Positions 30,790 to 43,000 of a stretch of 64,000 bases of DNA are shown here, piece after piece. Numbering within the stretch: the first letter of the stretch is position 1; each line of letters begins with the position of its first letter. Source of the DNA: Omphiscola glabra (taxonomy: Eukaryota; Mollusca; Gastropoda; Lymnaeidae); NCBI GenBank assembly GCA_964017045.1, contig OZ024799.1, positions 30,453,596-30,517,595 on the forward strand, read 5' to 3'. Made by a program: the position numbers and the translations under genes. The notes beneath the pieces were generated by a model. The model was not told where the DNA came from and made no database searches. It saw nothing but the letters and a program-made list of their open reading frames with translations.

Positions 30790-31030
30790 TGCCAACACCA
30801 TTTCTCGGACATCTTTTCTCTGACACCGTTTCTCAGACATCTTTTCTCTGACACCGTTTCTCAGAAATCTTTTCTCTGACACTGTTTCACTGACATTTTT
30901 TCTCTGACACCGTTTCACTGACATCTTTTCTCTGACACCATTTTTCTCAGACATCTTTTCTCTGACACTGTTTCACTGACATCTTTTCTCTGACACCGTT
31001 TCACTGATATCTTTTCTCTGACACTGTTTC
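30790..31030. repeat. 28-bp minisatellite, about nine copies
   Basis: Units of CTTTTCTCTGACACCGTTTC followed by ACTGACAT or TCAGACAT. Confidence 0.92.
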
Positions 31031-31954
31031 GTCCACGGCCCTATTCGCCGTCGAAGTTTAACACAAGATTTAAATACACACGTAATTATAAAAAAGTTCA
31101 ATTTCCACTAGCGAATGTACACCATGCTTCACTACAGGGGTTTGTGGTCAGTTTAAGGGATGTATAGACCCAACTGAATGAGCATATTCTGAATCTCATT
31201 TAATAAACGAAGTCAGTGACACAACATCAAAAGAACAACAAACACAAAGAGGGAACGTTCCGAAGGAAAGGGTATATCATTTGTTGGTCGTCGAAATCGT
31301 TGTTACCGCCTTTGCTGTGCTCTATAGCGAATACTGATTTTGGTAGAATGTTGGATGTTAATCAATTAAAAAGAAACATTTTAAACTTTCTAAAACCTTG
31401 TAATTAAGAATTTTACTATGTAATCAATTTCGAGACGGAAATAGTTAGAACAAACTCTAGAGTACCCGTTACTTGTTCAGCTATAAAGCGGGGTCTTGCC
31501 GAGGACACGCCCGTGGGTCGTTTTGTGCAGTTTTTAATAATAAATACATAAAGGGGTCCTGAGAAAAAGCCTTGGATACAATCATCTACATTTTTAAAAA
31601 CTTTATCTTAATAATTGATTAAAAAGCCGGTGATTTAGCAATTAGCGTCCAGAGTTATGATGGAAAGTATGTTAACGGCATAGAGAGGAACACATTTTTA
31701 CCAAATTTAAGTCGTCGGCAGCCTTCAACTTTAGATATAGGCATTTCTCTATTGAAAATTTTTTTTAATAAACAAAAAGAATACATTCGAACAAAATCGT
31801 GTTAAAAGTGAAAGAACAAAAAAAAACTATTTCCGTTAACATTATAACACGAACCCGGATGTGTTAAATTTGTTAGTAGAACAATTGAGCTGATGAAGTT
31901 TATGTTTACCAAGTTTTACCCAGATCCATAAATCCACTTAGGAGTTTATGAAGC
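31031..31954. other. Intergenic, nothing recognised
   Basis: AT-rich without motifs. Confidence 0.4.
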
Positions 31955-32345
31955 CAACCAACCAAACCGACCAACTGCCCAACCAGCCAACCTAACCGAC
32001 CAACTGCCCAACCAGCCAACCAACCAGCCAACCAACCAGCCAACCAACCAGCCAACCAACCAGCCAACCAACCAGCCAACCAACCAGCCAACCAACCAGC
32101 CAACCAAACCGACCAGCTGCCCAACCAGCCAACCAACCAGCCAACCAAACCGACCAACTGCCCAACCAGCCAACCAACCAGCCAACCAACCAACCAGCCA
32201 ACCAACCAGCCAACCAACCAGCCAACCAACCAGCCAACCAAACCGACCAGCTGCCCAACCAGCCAACCAACCAAACCGACCAGCTGCCCAACCAGCCAAC
32301 CAACCAGCCAACCACACCGACCAACTGCCAAACCTGCCAACCAAC
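31955..32345. repeat. CAACCAACCAGC-type low-complexity array
   Basis: Tandem CCAACCAACCAG words with interspersed AACCGACCAACTGCCCAACC variants. Three minus-strand frames rich in W, L, V and G come from it and are not genes. Confidence 0.95.
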
Positions 32346-32426
32346 TAACCGAGCAACTAGAACACAAAGTATACATTATATGCTCGCCCCCCCCCACCCG
32401 AAGAGCAGTAGACAAACTTCTAGATC

Positions 32427-32590
32427 GGGTGCTGGGTGGCCGAGCGGACTAAACTGACTCAATCGGGTGTTCTAGTGTTCAATCCCCACCCAAGTGAAGC
32501 TCCCAAGCAGCCCGGGTGGATGGGACTCGTTAGCCTTGGACGGCAAGTCATCTAAGAGAAGGCAAACTCTGAATTTAAACCAGGAGCCAG
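32427..32590 (+). mobile_element. tRNA-derived SINE, plus strand
   Basis: Starts with a tRNA-like segment: A-box-like TGGCCGAGCGG and, 40 bases on, B-box-like GTGTTCAATCCC. The body follows with GGGTGGATGGGACTCGTTAG and GGACGGCAAGTCATC. It is the best-preserved head of the family in the window (compare 14990-15295). The tail after 32590 does not match the minus-strand copy, so it is truncated or of a different subfamily. Confidence 0.75.
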
Positions 32591-32697
32591 AATGATCAAT
32601 AAATTGATCGTGGGCCCACAAGTATGGAAAAAGAAAGATCAACGGTTCCCAACCTTCTTTCCTCCCAAACCCTTTGATTACGCTTTTTATTTAAACA

Positions 32698-32898
32698 TTT
32701 GAAATTCCCATGTTTAGATATGTCATTACTTTGTTTTACTTATATAGCGCGTTCAAAAAGAAATTAGATATGTAGAATCTATAGACGTACATAAGCACAT
32801 CCTCAATTAGATACGTAGGATCTATAGACGTACATATACACATAACGCGCTATATAAGTTAAACAAAATAATTACATATCTAAACATAGGAATTTCAA
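32698..32898. mobile_element. Foldback element with 56-bp arms
   Basis: Left arm 32698-32753 and right arm 32843-32898 are inverted repeats differing at four of 56 positions. Both contain TTTAGATATGT and TATATAGCGCGTT. The spacer has a direct duplication of about 50 bp containing ATCTATAGACGTACATA. The loop side of the left arm reads GCGTTCAAAAAGAAATT, also found in the core of the foldback elements at 10823 and 20988. No clear target duplication was found. A lone hAT-like end (CAACGGTTCCCAACC, 32640) lies just upstream. Confidence 0.75.
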
Positions 32899-33071
32899 AG
32901 GGCTAAATTCTAGTCCACTACATCTTATTCTAAAGTGGACTTCTAAATAAGGTCTACATTAGTCTGACTCTCGTTCTGCCAACTGTGTAGACATGCGAAG
33001 AGTACCTTTGAACCGGCAGCAAAGAAAATGGATATACACAGGACCGGATTTCCCAATAGGCTAAGTAGACT

Positions 33072-33112
33072 TTAGCCCTAACCCTAGCCCTAACCCTAAC
33101 CCTAACCCTAAG
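33072..33112. repeat. Short interstitial CCCTAA tract
   Basis: Six or so CCCTAA words with CCCTAG and CTAAGC variants. The motif equals the usual animal telomere repeat, which molluscs also use. The flanks contain reverse-complementary-looking TAGGCTAAG and GGGGCCTAA, so it may belong to an unidentified element. Confidence 0.7.
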
Positions 33113-33394
33113 CCTCAAAATCCGAGGGGCCTAAAAATATTTCAAGCACTATTTTAATAACTGTCTAGCTTAATAAATTAAAAATTTTATGAATATAGAT
33201 ATTGAAATAAATCCTTTACAAAAATGTATTACAAAGTTAGAATTTCTTAAGCCATCGTGTGCCAACCATTTCATGTAATTTTGGGGGGTTACCTCAGGGT
33301 CTAATGCTATACGTTGCTATTCCTTTAACGTCTACTCTAGTGGGTCTCTCGTTATTCCACCGAGCTTCCCGCTATGATAAGGCAAAAGGTGAGA

Positions 33395-33560
33395 CTTCTC
33401 GGGCCACCCAAAGAGGTTTGGTAAACTGATGTTAAAGGATGCACCACCACGTGGTTCCCTGGGCCACCCAAAGAGGTTTGGTAACCTGTTGTGAAAAGAT
33501 GCTGCACTTCGTGTGTCCCTGGGCCACCCAAAGAGGTTTGGTAACCTGATGTGAAAAGAT
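33395..33560. repeat. 60-bp repeat, three copies
   Basis: Units start at 33401, 33461 and 33521 with GGGCCACCCAAAGAGGTTTG, then TAACCTGATGTGAAAAGAT. Confidence 0.92.
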
Positions 33561-34149
33561 ATCTTGCCGATTTGGAAGGGTACCAGACCTTCTCAACATT
33601 AACCCGGTGAACACGACAAACATTGCGTGTCCCGCGTGGGCAGCCAAAGGCATGCATGGTATCTACCGGAATTAAACAGTTCCTACAGGACTGCCAGCTG
33701 TGATGTTTTCGCAGTTGGTGGAAAAGGCAGAGAAAACAGATATGATGTGGGAGGCCTGAGGTAGAAGTCTCTGGTCGATGATTATAGATATGCAGCCATC
33801 AGAAAGCTGCTCTTAAGCAAACGTTTCGTCCCAGCTACTTCGCAAACTATTTGCGAGTTGGAAACCCACTGTAGAGCCACTCTTAGAGGGCGTCCGACGC
33901 TTCCCCGGGATGGGTGGGGGAAGATATTTGGACGTAAATATGAAAGTCGATCGTGTGCACTGTGTGTATGCGCAGCGTCAAACCGACCGGGTGTCCTTGG
34001 GTTAAAGCGGCCTTTAGCAGAAAACCGGATCGAGCGGACTCGGGTGGGGGCCGTCCTGGCAAAGGGACATCTCCAACGTGCCGCTTCACGACCCCATATT
34101 CAGGATTAGGGGGAGTGCTTTGGGGAGGGCATAAGGAGCAATAGCTCGA
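33561..34149. other. GC-richer block, possibly LINE 3' end
   Basis: Lies directly downstream (minus strand) of the LINE C-terminus at 34150. It contains TTAGAGGGCGTCCG near 33892, and a similar TTTAGAGGGCGTCTG occurs at 36554 with comparable G-rich and CCGG-rich surroundings. I infer untranslated LINE sequence but cannot prove it. Confidence 0.35.
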
Positions 34150-36314
34150 CGACCCGCTGATGCCATTTCCTAATGTGAAGAGTTGCTCACTATGCCATTC
34201 CTGGAATGACAATCTCGACTGCATTTATAGCAGGAGAATATTGATTCCTGGTTAGATTTGGCCTTCAGTATTGTTATTTTTGTTGCAAGGGCTTCGTTTC
34301 GCGCATCTTCTGCCTTTTTTACTCCTTCATACACTGCTTTTCGCCAGCTGGAACGTTGTTCGGCAATGATCTCCCATGTTACGTACTGTTATCAGCGTGG
34401 AGAAATTCATCCCTTATTTAAGTGTTTGGCTCGTTCTAAAACAATACACAACAAAAGACGATACCAAATGTTAAATACAATAACAAAGAATACGATACTC
34501 AAACCAGGGACAATTACAATTAATACATTTTATTAAGTTAATAATGAATTACAATATCAAAAAGAAATAAAATTACAGCTATTGATTTACACAACAATAA
34601 TTGGCTTATACTTTACAATGTTGAAGAAGATACATAGCTGTAAAAAGGTAAAATGATGAAAAGAAATCTATAAACACACAAAAAAAGCTAGTAAACAAAT
34701 CCCTGTCTCGTATAGCAAAAATATCTCTTGATAAATGATAGCCAAGAATCTCTCGTATGTCTAATTTTATAGTGTGTTTTACTGCTATTTCTAGAAAGGC
34801 CTAAAAGATTGTTTCCTTTCCAGTTTTCTCCAGATTTTTCTACAAAATTCTAAGGGTACAGACAATTAATTTGTTTTAGTTGTAAACAAGGTCAAGAGAG
34901 ACTATTTTTAGCTAGCCACTCCCTAAATACGGTTACGATGTTGGGGTCAGCTAGAGTTCATTCACGAGGAAAGATTAAGTAAACTCGTCTACAAAACACC
35001 CATTTGTTGATTTCATTGTAAGCTTCCCTCATGCTCATTTTCCAAACGTCCATAAACCTCCGGCTTGGCTGTGCAATAGGTCTTGTCCTTTCTGCCAACT
35101 CTCCATACAGCAGAATCTTTGGGATACGGCCTTCCTCCATTCTCCTTACATGGCCTAACCAGCGAAGGCGCCTCTTGCTAAGAGCAGAGAATGTGCTAAA
35201 CATTTTTGCACCTTCCAAGACCTCCGTGTTAGGCACCTTGTCCTGCCATTGAATTCGTAAAATGCGAACCAGACATCTTGAATGGCAGCTGTTAAGTTTC
35301 CGCTCATGACTGGTATATGTGGTCCACACTTCACTGCCATATAGGAGCGTAATAAGTACACATGCCTAATAGACACTTAGTTTTGTTTCTTTCAGTTAGA
35401 TTGAGATTATTCCACACCCGCTTATTCAGTTTAGCCATAGTTGCTGCTGCTTTTGCGATCCTGATGTTTATCTCTTCATCAACGGGTAGAGAATTAGAAA
35501 TATTGGATCCAAGGTATGCGAAATGCTCGACAGATTATGGCCTTCATTAGATATGATTGTAAGGGACGGTGCTTCTTGCATCATGACATGTGTTTTCTGT
35601 AAACTATGACAGTCCAAACTCTTTACAAGGGTGCGATAGACGATTAACTATCTCCTGAAGACCTTCTTCTGTGTACGATGTTAATGTGGCATTTTAAGCG
35701 ATCAGCTGCTCACAAATTAGTAACTTTTTTTTTACCTTTGTCTTTGCGCGAAGGCGGGTGATATTGAACAGTCTACCATCAGATCTGGTATGGACGTGAC
35801 TACATTTACTGTTGAGTATAGTTCAAGATAATGCTCTACCCAACGCCGGAGTTGAACGTTTGGATTCTGAATAATTTGACAAGTCTTGGGCTTGAATGGT
35901 GCTATTTTTGAAGTGTGTGGACATAATGCCCTCTTGATGCCCTCATACATGCTCCTTGCATCCCCGTTGTCGGAAGCCAATTATATAGAGCTGCAAATAT
36001 CTAGCCAGTAAGTGTTGGGCCGGTGGCGGGCCGCCTGCTGGGATATTATTATTATTATTATTTTTTTTTTTTGCAGTTCACAGAGCCTGTAGTGTACGAG
36101 CACAAGGTGCATCCCTATAGACAAGTAGGGCTCTTCTCTTCTTCTCGGTTACGGGTTCTATAACATTCCTATGCACCTCGTACCAGTCATTATTTTTATG
36201 ATCCATTTTACCGTGGGCAGTTATGGCTGAATCGTACACAGCCTCTCCTAAATGAGTCCGCTTAGAGTCAATAGTGGAATCTGTTGACCCTTTAGCAGGG
36301 GTATCCTGCCACAC
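34150..36314 (-). pseudogene. Decayed LINE, internally deleted and interrupted by an insertion
   Basis: Minus-strand pieces appear in the right order for an endonuclease/reverse-transcriptase LINE. At 36314-36078 is a linker block. At 35980-35732 is ASDNGDARSMYEGIKRAL and RRWVEHYLELYS, the segment between endonuclease and reverse transcriptase. Near 35690-35600 is TEEGLQEIVNRLSHPCKEFG. At 35510-35390 is a stop-broken EINIRIAKAAATMAKLNKRVWNN. At 35329-34990 is RILRIQWQDKVPNTEVLE, then RRLRWLGHVRRMEEGRIPK. At 34395-34150 is WEIIAEQRSSWRKAV and a terminal CYKCSRDCHSRNG zinc-knuckle-like end. The catalytic reverse-transcriptase core is missing between 35732 and about 35700. Stops and frame changes are frequent. 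About 570 bp of AT-rich DNA (34400-34980) separates the last two conserved blocks. Confidence 0.82.
34400..34980. other. AT-rich insertion within the LINE
   Basis: This segment interrupts the LINE between the codons for INKW and WEII. It shows no terminal repeats or coding signal that I can identify, so the inserted element is unnamed. Confidence 0.45.
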
Positions 36315-36319
36315 TTATG

Positions 36320-37289
36320 TGCATTGCTGCGTTTTTTTCTGGGTTGCTTGAGCAGTGGATGGTTCAGGTAGGGTACGTTGCTGAATTCATTTACTGGCAC
36401 ATCTGTAAAGGTTGGGGAAGCGATGCTGGTTGGCTAATGGCTTGTAGCGTTTTACTCAATTTTATTCCAATTAAAAAATGCTATTATAAAATATCTAAAG
36501 TAATAAAACTTAATGTTAAAGAAATTTTAATAAGAATAAAACTGTTTGAGCCATTTAGAGGGCGTCTGTAAAACACCTACGAGTCCCCCCGGGGTGGGAA
36601 GGGGGGGCATTAGAGACGTAAAATATATCCACCCCAGCCCAAGAAAGTCCGGCCCGGTTGCTGTGTTAAAGCAGCACCCCGGCCGGCCAGGTGTTCCTTC
36701 TCTGATGCCGCCTCACTCGCATAGTCAATCGAGTGGAAGAGTGGATGAGGCTGTCTCAGGGGCGGAGGGCCCCCCGGCATGCCGCTTAGCGGCCTGACTG
36801 GACTAGAGACCACTGGGGGTTGGGAGCGGCGGTGGTGTGCTGGGGAAGACTTCATGAGCTTCGGCTCGTTAGTTTTTCTGATTTTCTTAAGTAGTAGTAG
36901 TAGTGCAACGAAAATTCATAGCCAAACAACATTCACTAATTCACTTATACTCATCTAAATAAAAACAGACCACATGAAGTTGCAATTGGTTTATTTTGAT
37001 AGCAATAGCTCAAAACCCAATTATGTCCCTGATTTGGACTTTGGTAAAGAATCTAGTTTTAGATAAATACTCATAAGTGTTCAATAGCCGGAGATATACG
37101 TCAAACTATTTCTTTTGAAAAAGTAAAACAGTGTGTGGTAAGAAAGGGTGCTGGTGTTTTAAAATTTTAATACATTTCAGGGGCGTGTAAAATGTGTGGT
37201 TGCGTATGTAAGGGGAAACCATCCCGTGGATGATTTTGTTATGTTCATTAAAAGCTATGGGAGGAGCGGGATTGATACTTTTATTTAGC
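36320..37289. other. Spacer with a GC-rich block at 36550-36860
   Basis: The GC-rich block shares TTAGAGGGCGTC and the words CCGGCC and GCCGCTTAGCGG with the block at 33880-34090. It may be another LINE-associated untranslated region. A TAG triplet run occurs near 36893. Confidence 0.35.
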
Positions 37290-37690
37290 CCCAGGTGGCA
37301 CAAGATACGCCCCAGGCGGCACAAGATACGCCCCAGGTGGCACATGATACGCCCCAGGCGGCACAAGATACACCCCAGGCGGCACAAGATGCGCCCCAGG
37401 TGGCACAAGATACGCCCCAGGCGGCGCAAGATACGCCCCAGATGGCACAAGATACGCCCCAGGCGGCACAAGATACGCCCCAGGCGGCACAAGATACGCC
37501 ACAGGTGGCACAAGATACACCCCAGGCGGCACAAGATACGCCCCAGGCGGCACAAGATACGCCCCAGATGGCACAAGATACGCCCCAGGCGGCACAAGAT
37601 ACGCCCCAGGCGGCACAAGATACGCCACAGGTGGCACAAGATACACCCCAAGCGGCACAAGATGCGCCCCAGGTGGCACAAGATAAGCCC
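37290..37690. repeat. 21-bp GC-rich minisatellite with 126-bp higher-order unit
   Basis: About 19 units of GCACAAGATACGCCCCAGGCG. The GATGG variant recurs at 37441 and 37567, exactly six units apart, with ACAGGTGG and ATACACC variants in the same order in each block. Five frames are open across it (for example AQDTPQA heptads on the plus strand); all are treated as artefacts. Confidence 0.95.
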
Positions 37691-39059
37691 CCGGTCAAAA
37701 GATGTTACAGTCGTGAATAAGAAGTGTTACATTTTCTTTACAAAATCTTAAAAAATAGAACCATATTTTTTCTTTAAAGTTCATGAGCGTGAACAAAGAT
37801 GTGTGAAGATTTTGTTTTCAAAATTTGAAAATATAGTTTTGGTTCCACTTGATATAAAGTAAAGTTCATGGAAAAAATGGGTGTAAATTTCTATAAGATT
37901 AAAAATATTTTTTTTTAAACATTTAAAGCTCTTACAGAAAATGGGTTAAGAGATTTTTTTTTTTTCTATTAAAAAATTCTGTATTTTACAATTTTCCAAA
38001 ACTATAATAGAGAAGCGAGAGGAAAGTTTGGTTCAATGTTTATTAAAGATACCAATACATCAAATTTCGTTAATATAAAAGTTATCTTTACAATGCTATA
38101 CAGATATTGTTGGCGTTGAATTTCAGGACCTGTTTTTCAAGAGAAAAAAAATTGTAGCTCAGGTGGCCGAAAATGGGTCAGCACATTATATTTTATTTTT
38201 TTCATTTTTTACATTTTTATTTTATTCGTTTTTGTATTTGTTCGCTGATGAAGGCTTCCTGCCGACACGTTCGTTGTTTTGTTGTATTCCTTTTATCAGG
38301 TTTAACCTTACTGTGTTCTACTAATCTCCTATATTTTATAGCATGTTTCTCAAAAGCTAAATGACGCTAGAAACTCAAACAGATGACACAGATACTTAAT
38401 TTTAAAATAAATAAGGAAAGTCTGATGAACTATTCCCTAAATGTACATTTCAAGTACTAGGTATATTATTGTTGTTATTTTTATGAGTAAACAAAACATC
38501 AAAACCTGTGTCAGTTATATTACGTAAAAAATTGGATTGTTAGGTGTTGCGAGATCGCAATTGCATGTCGAAATTATCGCAAAATGCTTTCCATTATTAT
38601 TGCGGTAACATCGGGTCATATATTATATTGTTTAATGATAAGTTATATTTAGTGCTGCACTGACATAAACTTCTAAAAAATAATATCCAGGTTATAAAAT
38701 TTACATTCTGTAGAATAATGGATATTAATGGATTATTAGATGTAATAATACAAATACATGACAAACATTATATTTACGCCAGTGCTAACGAGCAACTCAG
38801 TATTAAAAGCATACTATTTTTTTTTATTTTCCTTTTATTTAATGATGAGGGGGGCTCAAATCTAAAATAACCTTAGTCCCTCTCGAAGGCTGAACCTGAC
38901 ACTGGATACACGTAACTTCTGTTTGAACTAAGAGAGCGTGGTGCTGACGTGAATACAAATGAGTAGCCCACTATCCATGTTAAGCAGTGAAGAACTTCAG
39001 AATTTCAAACAAAATTTTTGAAATAATATTTTGTTGTTATTGTCTTTTCGCATCTGGAA
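37691..39059. other. AT-rich intergenic, nothing recognised
   Basis: Poly-T and poly-A runs throughout, no coding signal. Confidence 0.4.
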
Positions 39060-39575
39060 AACGTGTGTAATGAGACCTCTAATTCTATTATTTGATGATG
39101 CCTTGTGTATAATGAGATCTCTCTTTCTATTATTTGATGTATGCCTTGTGTATAATGAGACCTCTAATTCTATTATTTGATGTATGTCTTGTGTATAATG
39201 AAACCTCTAATTCTATTATTTGATGTATGTCTTGTGTATAATGAAACCTCTAATTCTATTATTTGATGTATGCCTTGTGTATAATGAAACCTCTAATTCT
39301 ATTATTTGATGTATGTCTTGTGTATAATGAAACCTCTAATTCTATTATTTGATGTATGTCTTGTGTATAATGAAACCTCTAATTCTATTATTTGATGTAT
39401 GTCTTGTGTATAATGAAACCTCTAATTCTATTATTTGATGTATGCCTTGTGTATAATGAAACCTCTAATTCTATTATTTGATGTATGCCTTGTGTATAAT
39501 GAAACCTCTAATTCTATTATTTGATGTATGCCTTGTGTATAATGAAACCTCTAATTCTATTATTTGATGTATGTC
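39060..39575. repeat. 43-bp minisatellite, about 12 copies
   Basis: Units of AACCTCTAATTCTATTATTT, then GATGTATGTCTTGTGTATAA and TGA. TGCCTT and TGTCTT variants are distributed in blocks. Confidence 0.95.
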
Positions 39576-40002
39576 TTACGCCTAAAGTAAATTTTTGAAC
39601 TTCTCCGGTTCACAAAAATAAGTTGACTTTCTTTAGATTTGTTGTGAAAGGTATTATTATTTAAGTATTATCTTGTTACACTACTGCAAATATCCATTTT
39701 TTAAAAAAAAATGCACTTACTTTATGAGGTAGAGAAATGTTTATTCAATTTGTTTTAAATTGCTGAAAACGCTTCAAATTCACCTAACTAATGTATAGTT
39801 AAAAACTATTCGTATTGCTTCAGTTGACTGTGAAGTTGAAAAAAGTCGATGTTTTGGGATAAAAGAAACCTGTTTATCTTGGAAGAACATGGCCTGCGTC
39901 ATAAACGGATGACGTCATCGGCACAACCATTTTGTTTACTCTCATCTTTAAAAAATATTGTGAGAGCGCATCAAATAAGAAATGAGTCGTCCGTTTTTAG
40001 CG
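39576..40002. other. 3' flank of caveolin gene 4
   Basis: AT-rich, nothing recognised. Confidence 0.35.
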
Positions 40003-43000
40003 TTATCCTGAATAGCTCGTCACCCGGATGTTACTCAAGCAGTAACCGTACGCCTCACACAAAGGCTGGAGATAACATTGCAGGCAAGTGCCGTAGAACT
40101 TCTGAAGGCATCCGCAGTTGATCATGTAGGCCCGCACGCTCGGGCTGATGTACCACACGTGCCAGAAGGTGATGATGGCGAACTCGCACCCCCAGCAGAT
40201 GGCCAGCGGGAGGCCGCAGAGCGTGGTCAAAGTCTTGTAGCAGCAATTTTTCCAGCAGTTGAAACATTCATAGGCGCAGTTCCACAAACACTTGTAGGAG
40301 TGCGCGCCGTCTGGCTCAGCGAGGACGTCTTCAAAGAGGACCTGGAGAGAAAGGGCAAAAATATGTCATCATGTTTGGCTTAATAAGGGATATTAGGATT
40401 TTACACGTTGTGGGGAAAGAAAACATGGATATCAATTATTATACAGTGGTACCTCGGGTTACGAACGCCTCAGGTCACGAACAATTCGGGGTTACGAACA
40501 ACAACTTCGAAATTGGGTGCCTCGGGTTACGAACGAAGGTGTGTGAGAGAGAGAGAGAGCAAGGTTTTACGTTAAAGACAAACGATTGCGTACAGTACCA
40601 AGGAAGACCGCGCAGAACCAACATCGCTTAGCGCTCACTTAGTAGCCTAGTACAGATGAGCTTATGAATCTTCAGAATAAACAGCTACGGACATTAATGG
40701 AGGAGCATTCGTCCGATGATGAGGATCAGTCGTCCGATGATGAGATGCAAGTGACCGTTTCAACTGCAGGCATTAAATAAATTTGCAGCAAGTGGACAGA
40801 CGGCAAAGACTTTGTTGTGAACCATCATCCAAACAAACTTGTTGCTAACAGGACAGTAAACCTGATGAATGATAACGCTATGGTCCAGTTCAGAAAGATC
40901 ATCCTTGTCCCCACCAGCAAAATAAAATTTAAAAATATTATTTATGCCTTAAGCTGGTGTACAGTTACCAATGTTTTAGGAAATTAAACTTTAAAAAAAA
41001 AAATTAAAATTGCACCAGTAAGTCCTTTTAATTCTCTACAAAATCTAACAGTTTTAAGGATTTCGATTTAAATTTTAGTTTGCATTTATGTGTTAACTAG
41101 AGACAATTTTATGACATTACCTACAACGCCCCTGTTATTTACTGTTATTTACTTGACTGGTTTAAACTGAGTCAATCCCAAGCTTGGGGGCTGGAGTTCC
41201 ATCGCCAGCAAAAGACTAGACAACCAAAAACAAAACCAGCACCCCTGTTGGATGGGACTCCTCAACCTTGGATAGCTACTGAGAAGTCGAAGCAAACGTT
41301 ATGTGTCATTGGATTTTTAAAGGCCTCAGATGCTCAAAATTCTAGACTAGCTCTAACAACCAGCTCTCTAGTGCAACCAGTAGATGCTCTAACAACCAGC
41401 TCTCTAGTGCAACCAGCAGATGCTCTAACACCCATCTTTTTGGGGTAACCAGCAGATTTTCTAACAAGCAGCTCTTTAGTGCAACTAGCAGATGAACATA
41501 AATCAATTTAAATTGTGGCAAGTATTAGTGCAATTGATCCAGTTTGCCAAGGTGGTCAAATCGGTGGAAACATAAATAATTTTGAGAAAGCAAGATGGGG
41601 ACGTTCATTTGAAAATCTATGACTGGGAAATATGAAACGGATACATTTTCATCGGGTCAACAGAGGAGGGTTTTTTCTTCAAAAATGACCGTTCTTTTCC
41701 GTTCGAGCTACCAAAAGATGGTGGAAACAGCCAAGCCAAGAATCTTTTTTCAATGGATTGGCTTGGATTTAGCCAATCAAAGCGGCTCTTTTTTGTTTGC
41801 CATGTATTATTTTGTTCTGAAGAAGCCAATTCACATGATTTCAGCACTTGCAACAATCTCGGGATGGAGAATTGAAAACGAAGTGGAGAAATCTCATCAC
41901 TAGCGTTCCAAAGCATGCATAGACAAAGCCTCACAAAGAATGGTACATCAGGTGGCGTGAATGGGAGATCAGAGTTAGCTGCTTGACTGAACCTACATGG
42001 TGTCCATGGTGTAAGTCTCAAAATTTTTGAGAAATTTGTTTAGAAAATTTTTTGATACCCAACGTTTTGGATGTGATCGAGCCACAAATATCAACTAAAG
42101 GCCCCTGCTCTTCACCCAAGTCTTAATATGTAAAAAAAAAATCCACTAAAGGCCCTGCTCTTCACGTGAGTATTAATATGTTAAAAAAATCCCCTAAAGG
42201 CCCTGCTCTGAGTTTTATTTATGCATATATTCACAAACTTTCACATACAAAAATCCATACAGTTATGAAGTCTTGTAATTTCGGGGGGGGGGGGGGGGAC
42301 TAAAAATGTAACCGAAAATAAAACAGACCCGTAACTGATTTAATTGATGGTAATTAATTTGTTACGTACACGCGCCTTGGGTTAGGGATCATAAAAAAAG
42401 TATGGATTAGGTAGCAGTTATTAATCTATATCAGCGGTTCTCAACTTGTAGGTCGTCACCCCTTTGGGGGTCGAACGAGCCTTTCACAGGGGTCGCCTAA
42501 GACCACCGGAAAACACATACACTCTATAGTTATTTGGTAGCAACAAGCATAACTTTGTGGTTGGGGTCGCCACGACATGATGAACTGTATTAAAGGGTCA
42601 CGGCATTGGGAAGGTTGGGAACCACTGATCTGTATAAACTGCTCAGTGGGTATTTAAAGACATGATATGGTAAAATATAACAGTGTTGGACTTTCCAATA
42701 CGCCAGTGATCAATGGAAGAAAAAAAAGTGAATGCCACCATTCAAACGAAGATCGATTTCAGTGTGTATGAATTAGTCTTAGAGCAGTACTTGTACAATC
42801 GACCTTTAAAAGGAATCAGTATCACTTTAATGGCAGAACCAGTGTGCGTGTAGCTACACAAAGACTTGCTATTGAATTACCTTTAAAAATATTTATAATA
42901 ATTCCTATGTTGCGGTACACACATAAAAAAACCAAGTTTAAAAGATAATCATAGAAACCTAAACTACATTACGAACTGTGCCTGGAGATCACGTGATCTA

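Noticed and set aside
31906..32415. Three overlapping frames rich in GWLVGWLVG that look like membrane repeats
   Set aside because: They derive from the CAACCAACCAGC array and have no unique sequence of their own.
32436..32510. Functional tRNA gene (A-box-like and B-box-like words)
   Set aside because: No cloverleaf with paired acceptor stem, and the same body follows in other copies, so it is a SINE head.
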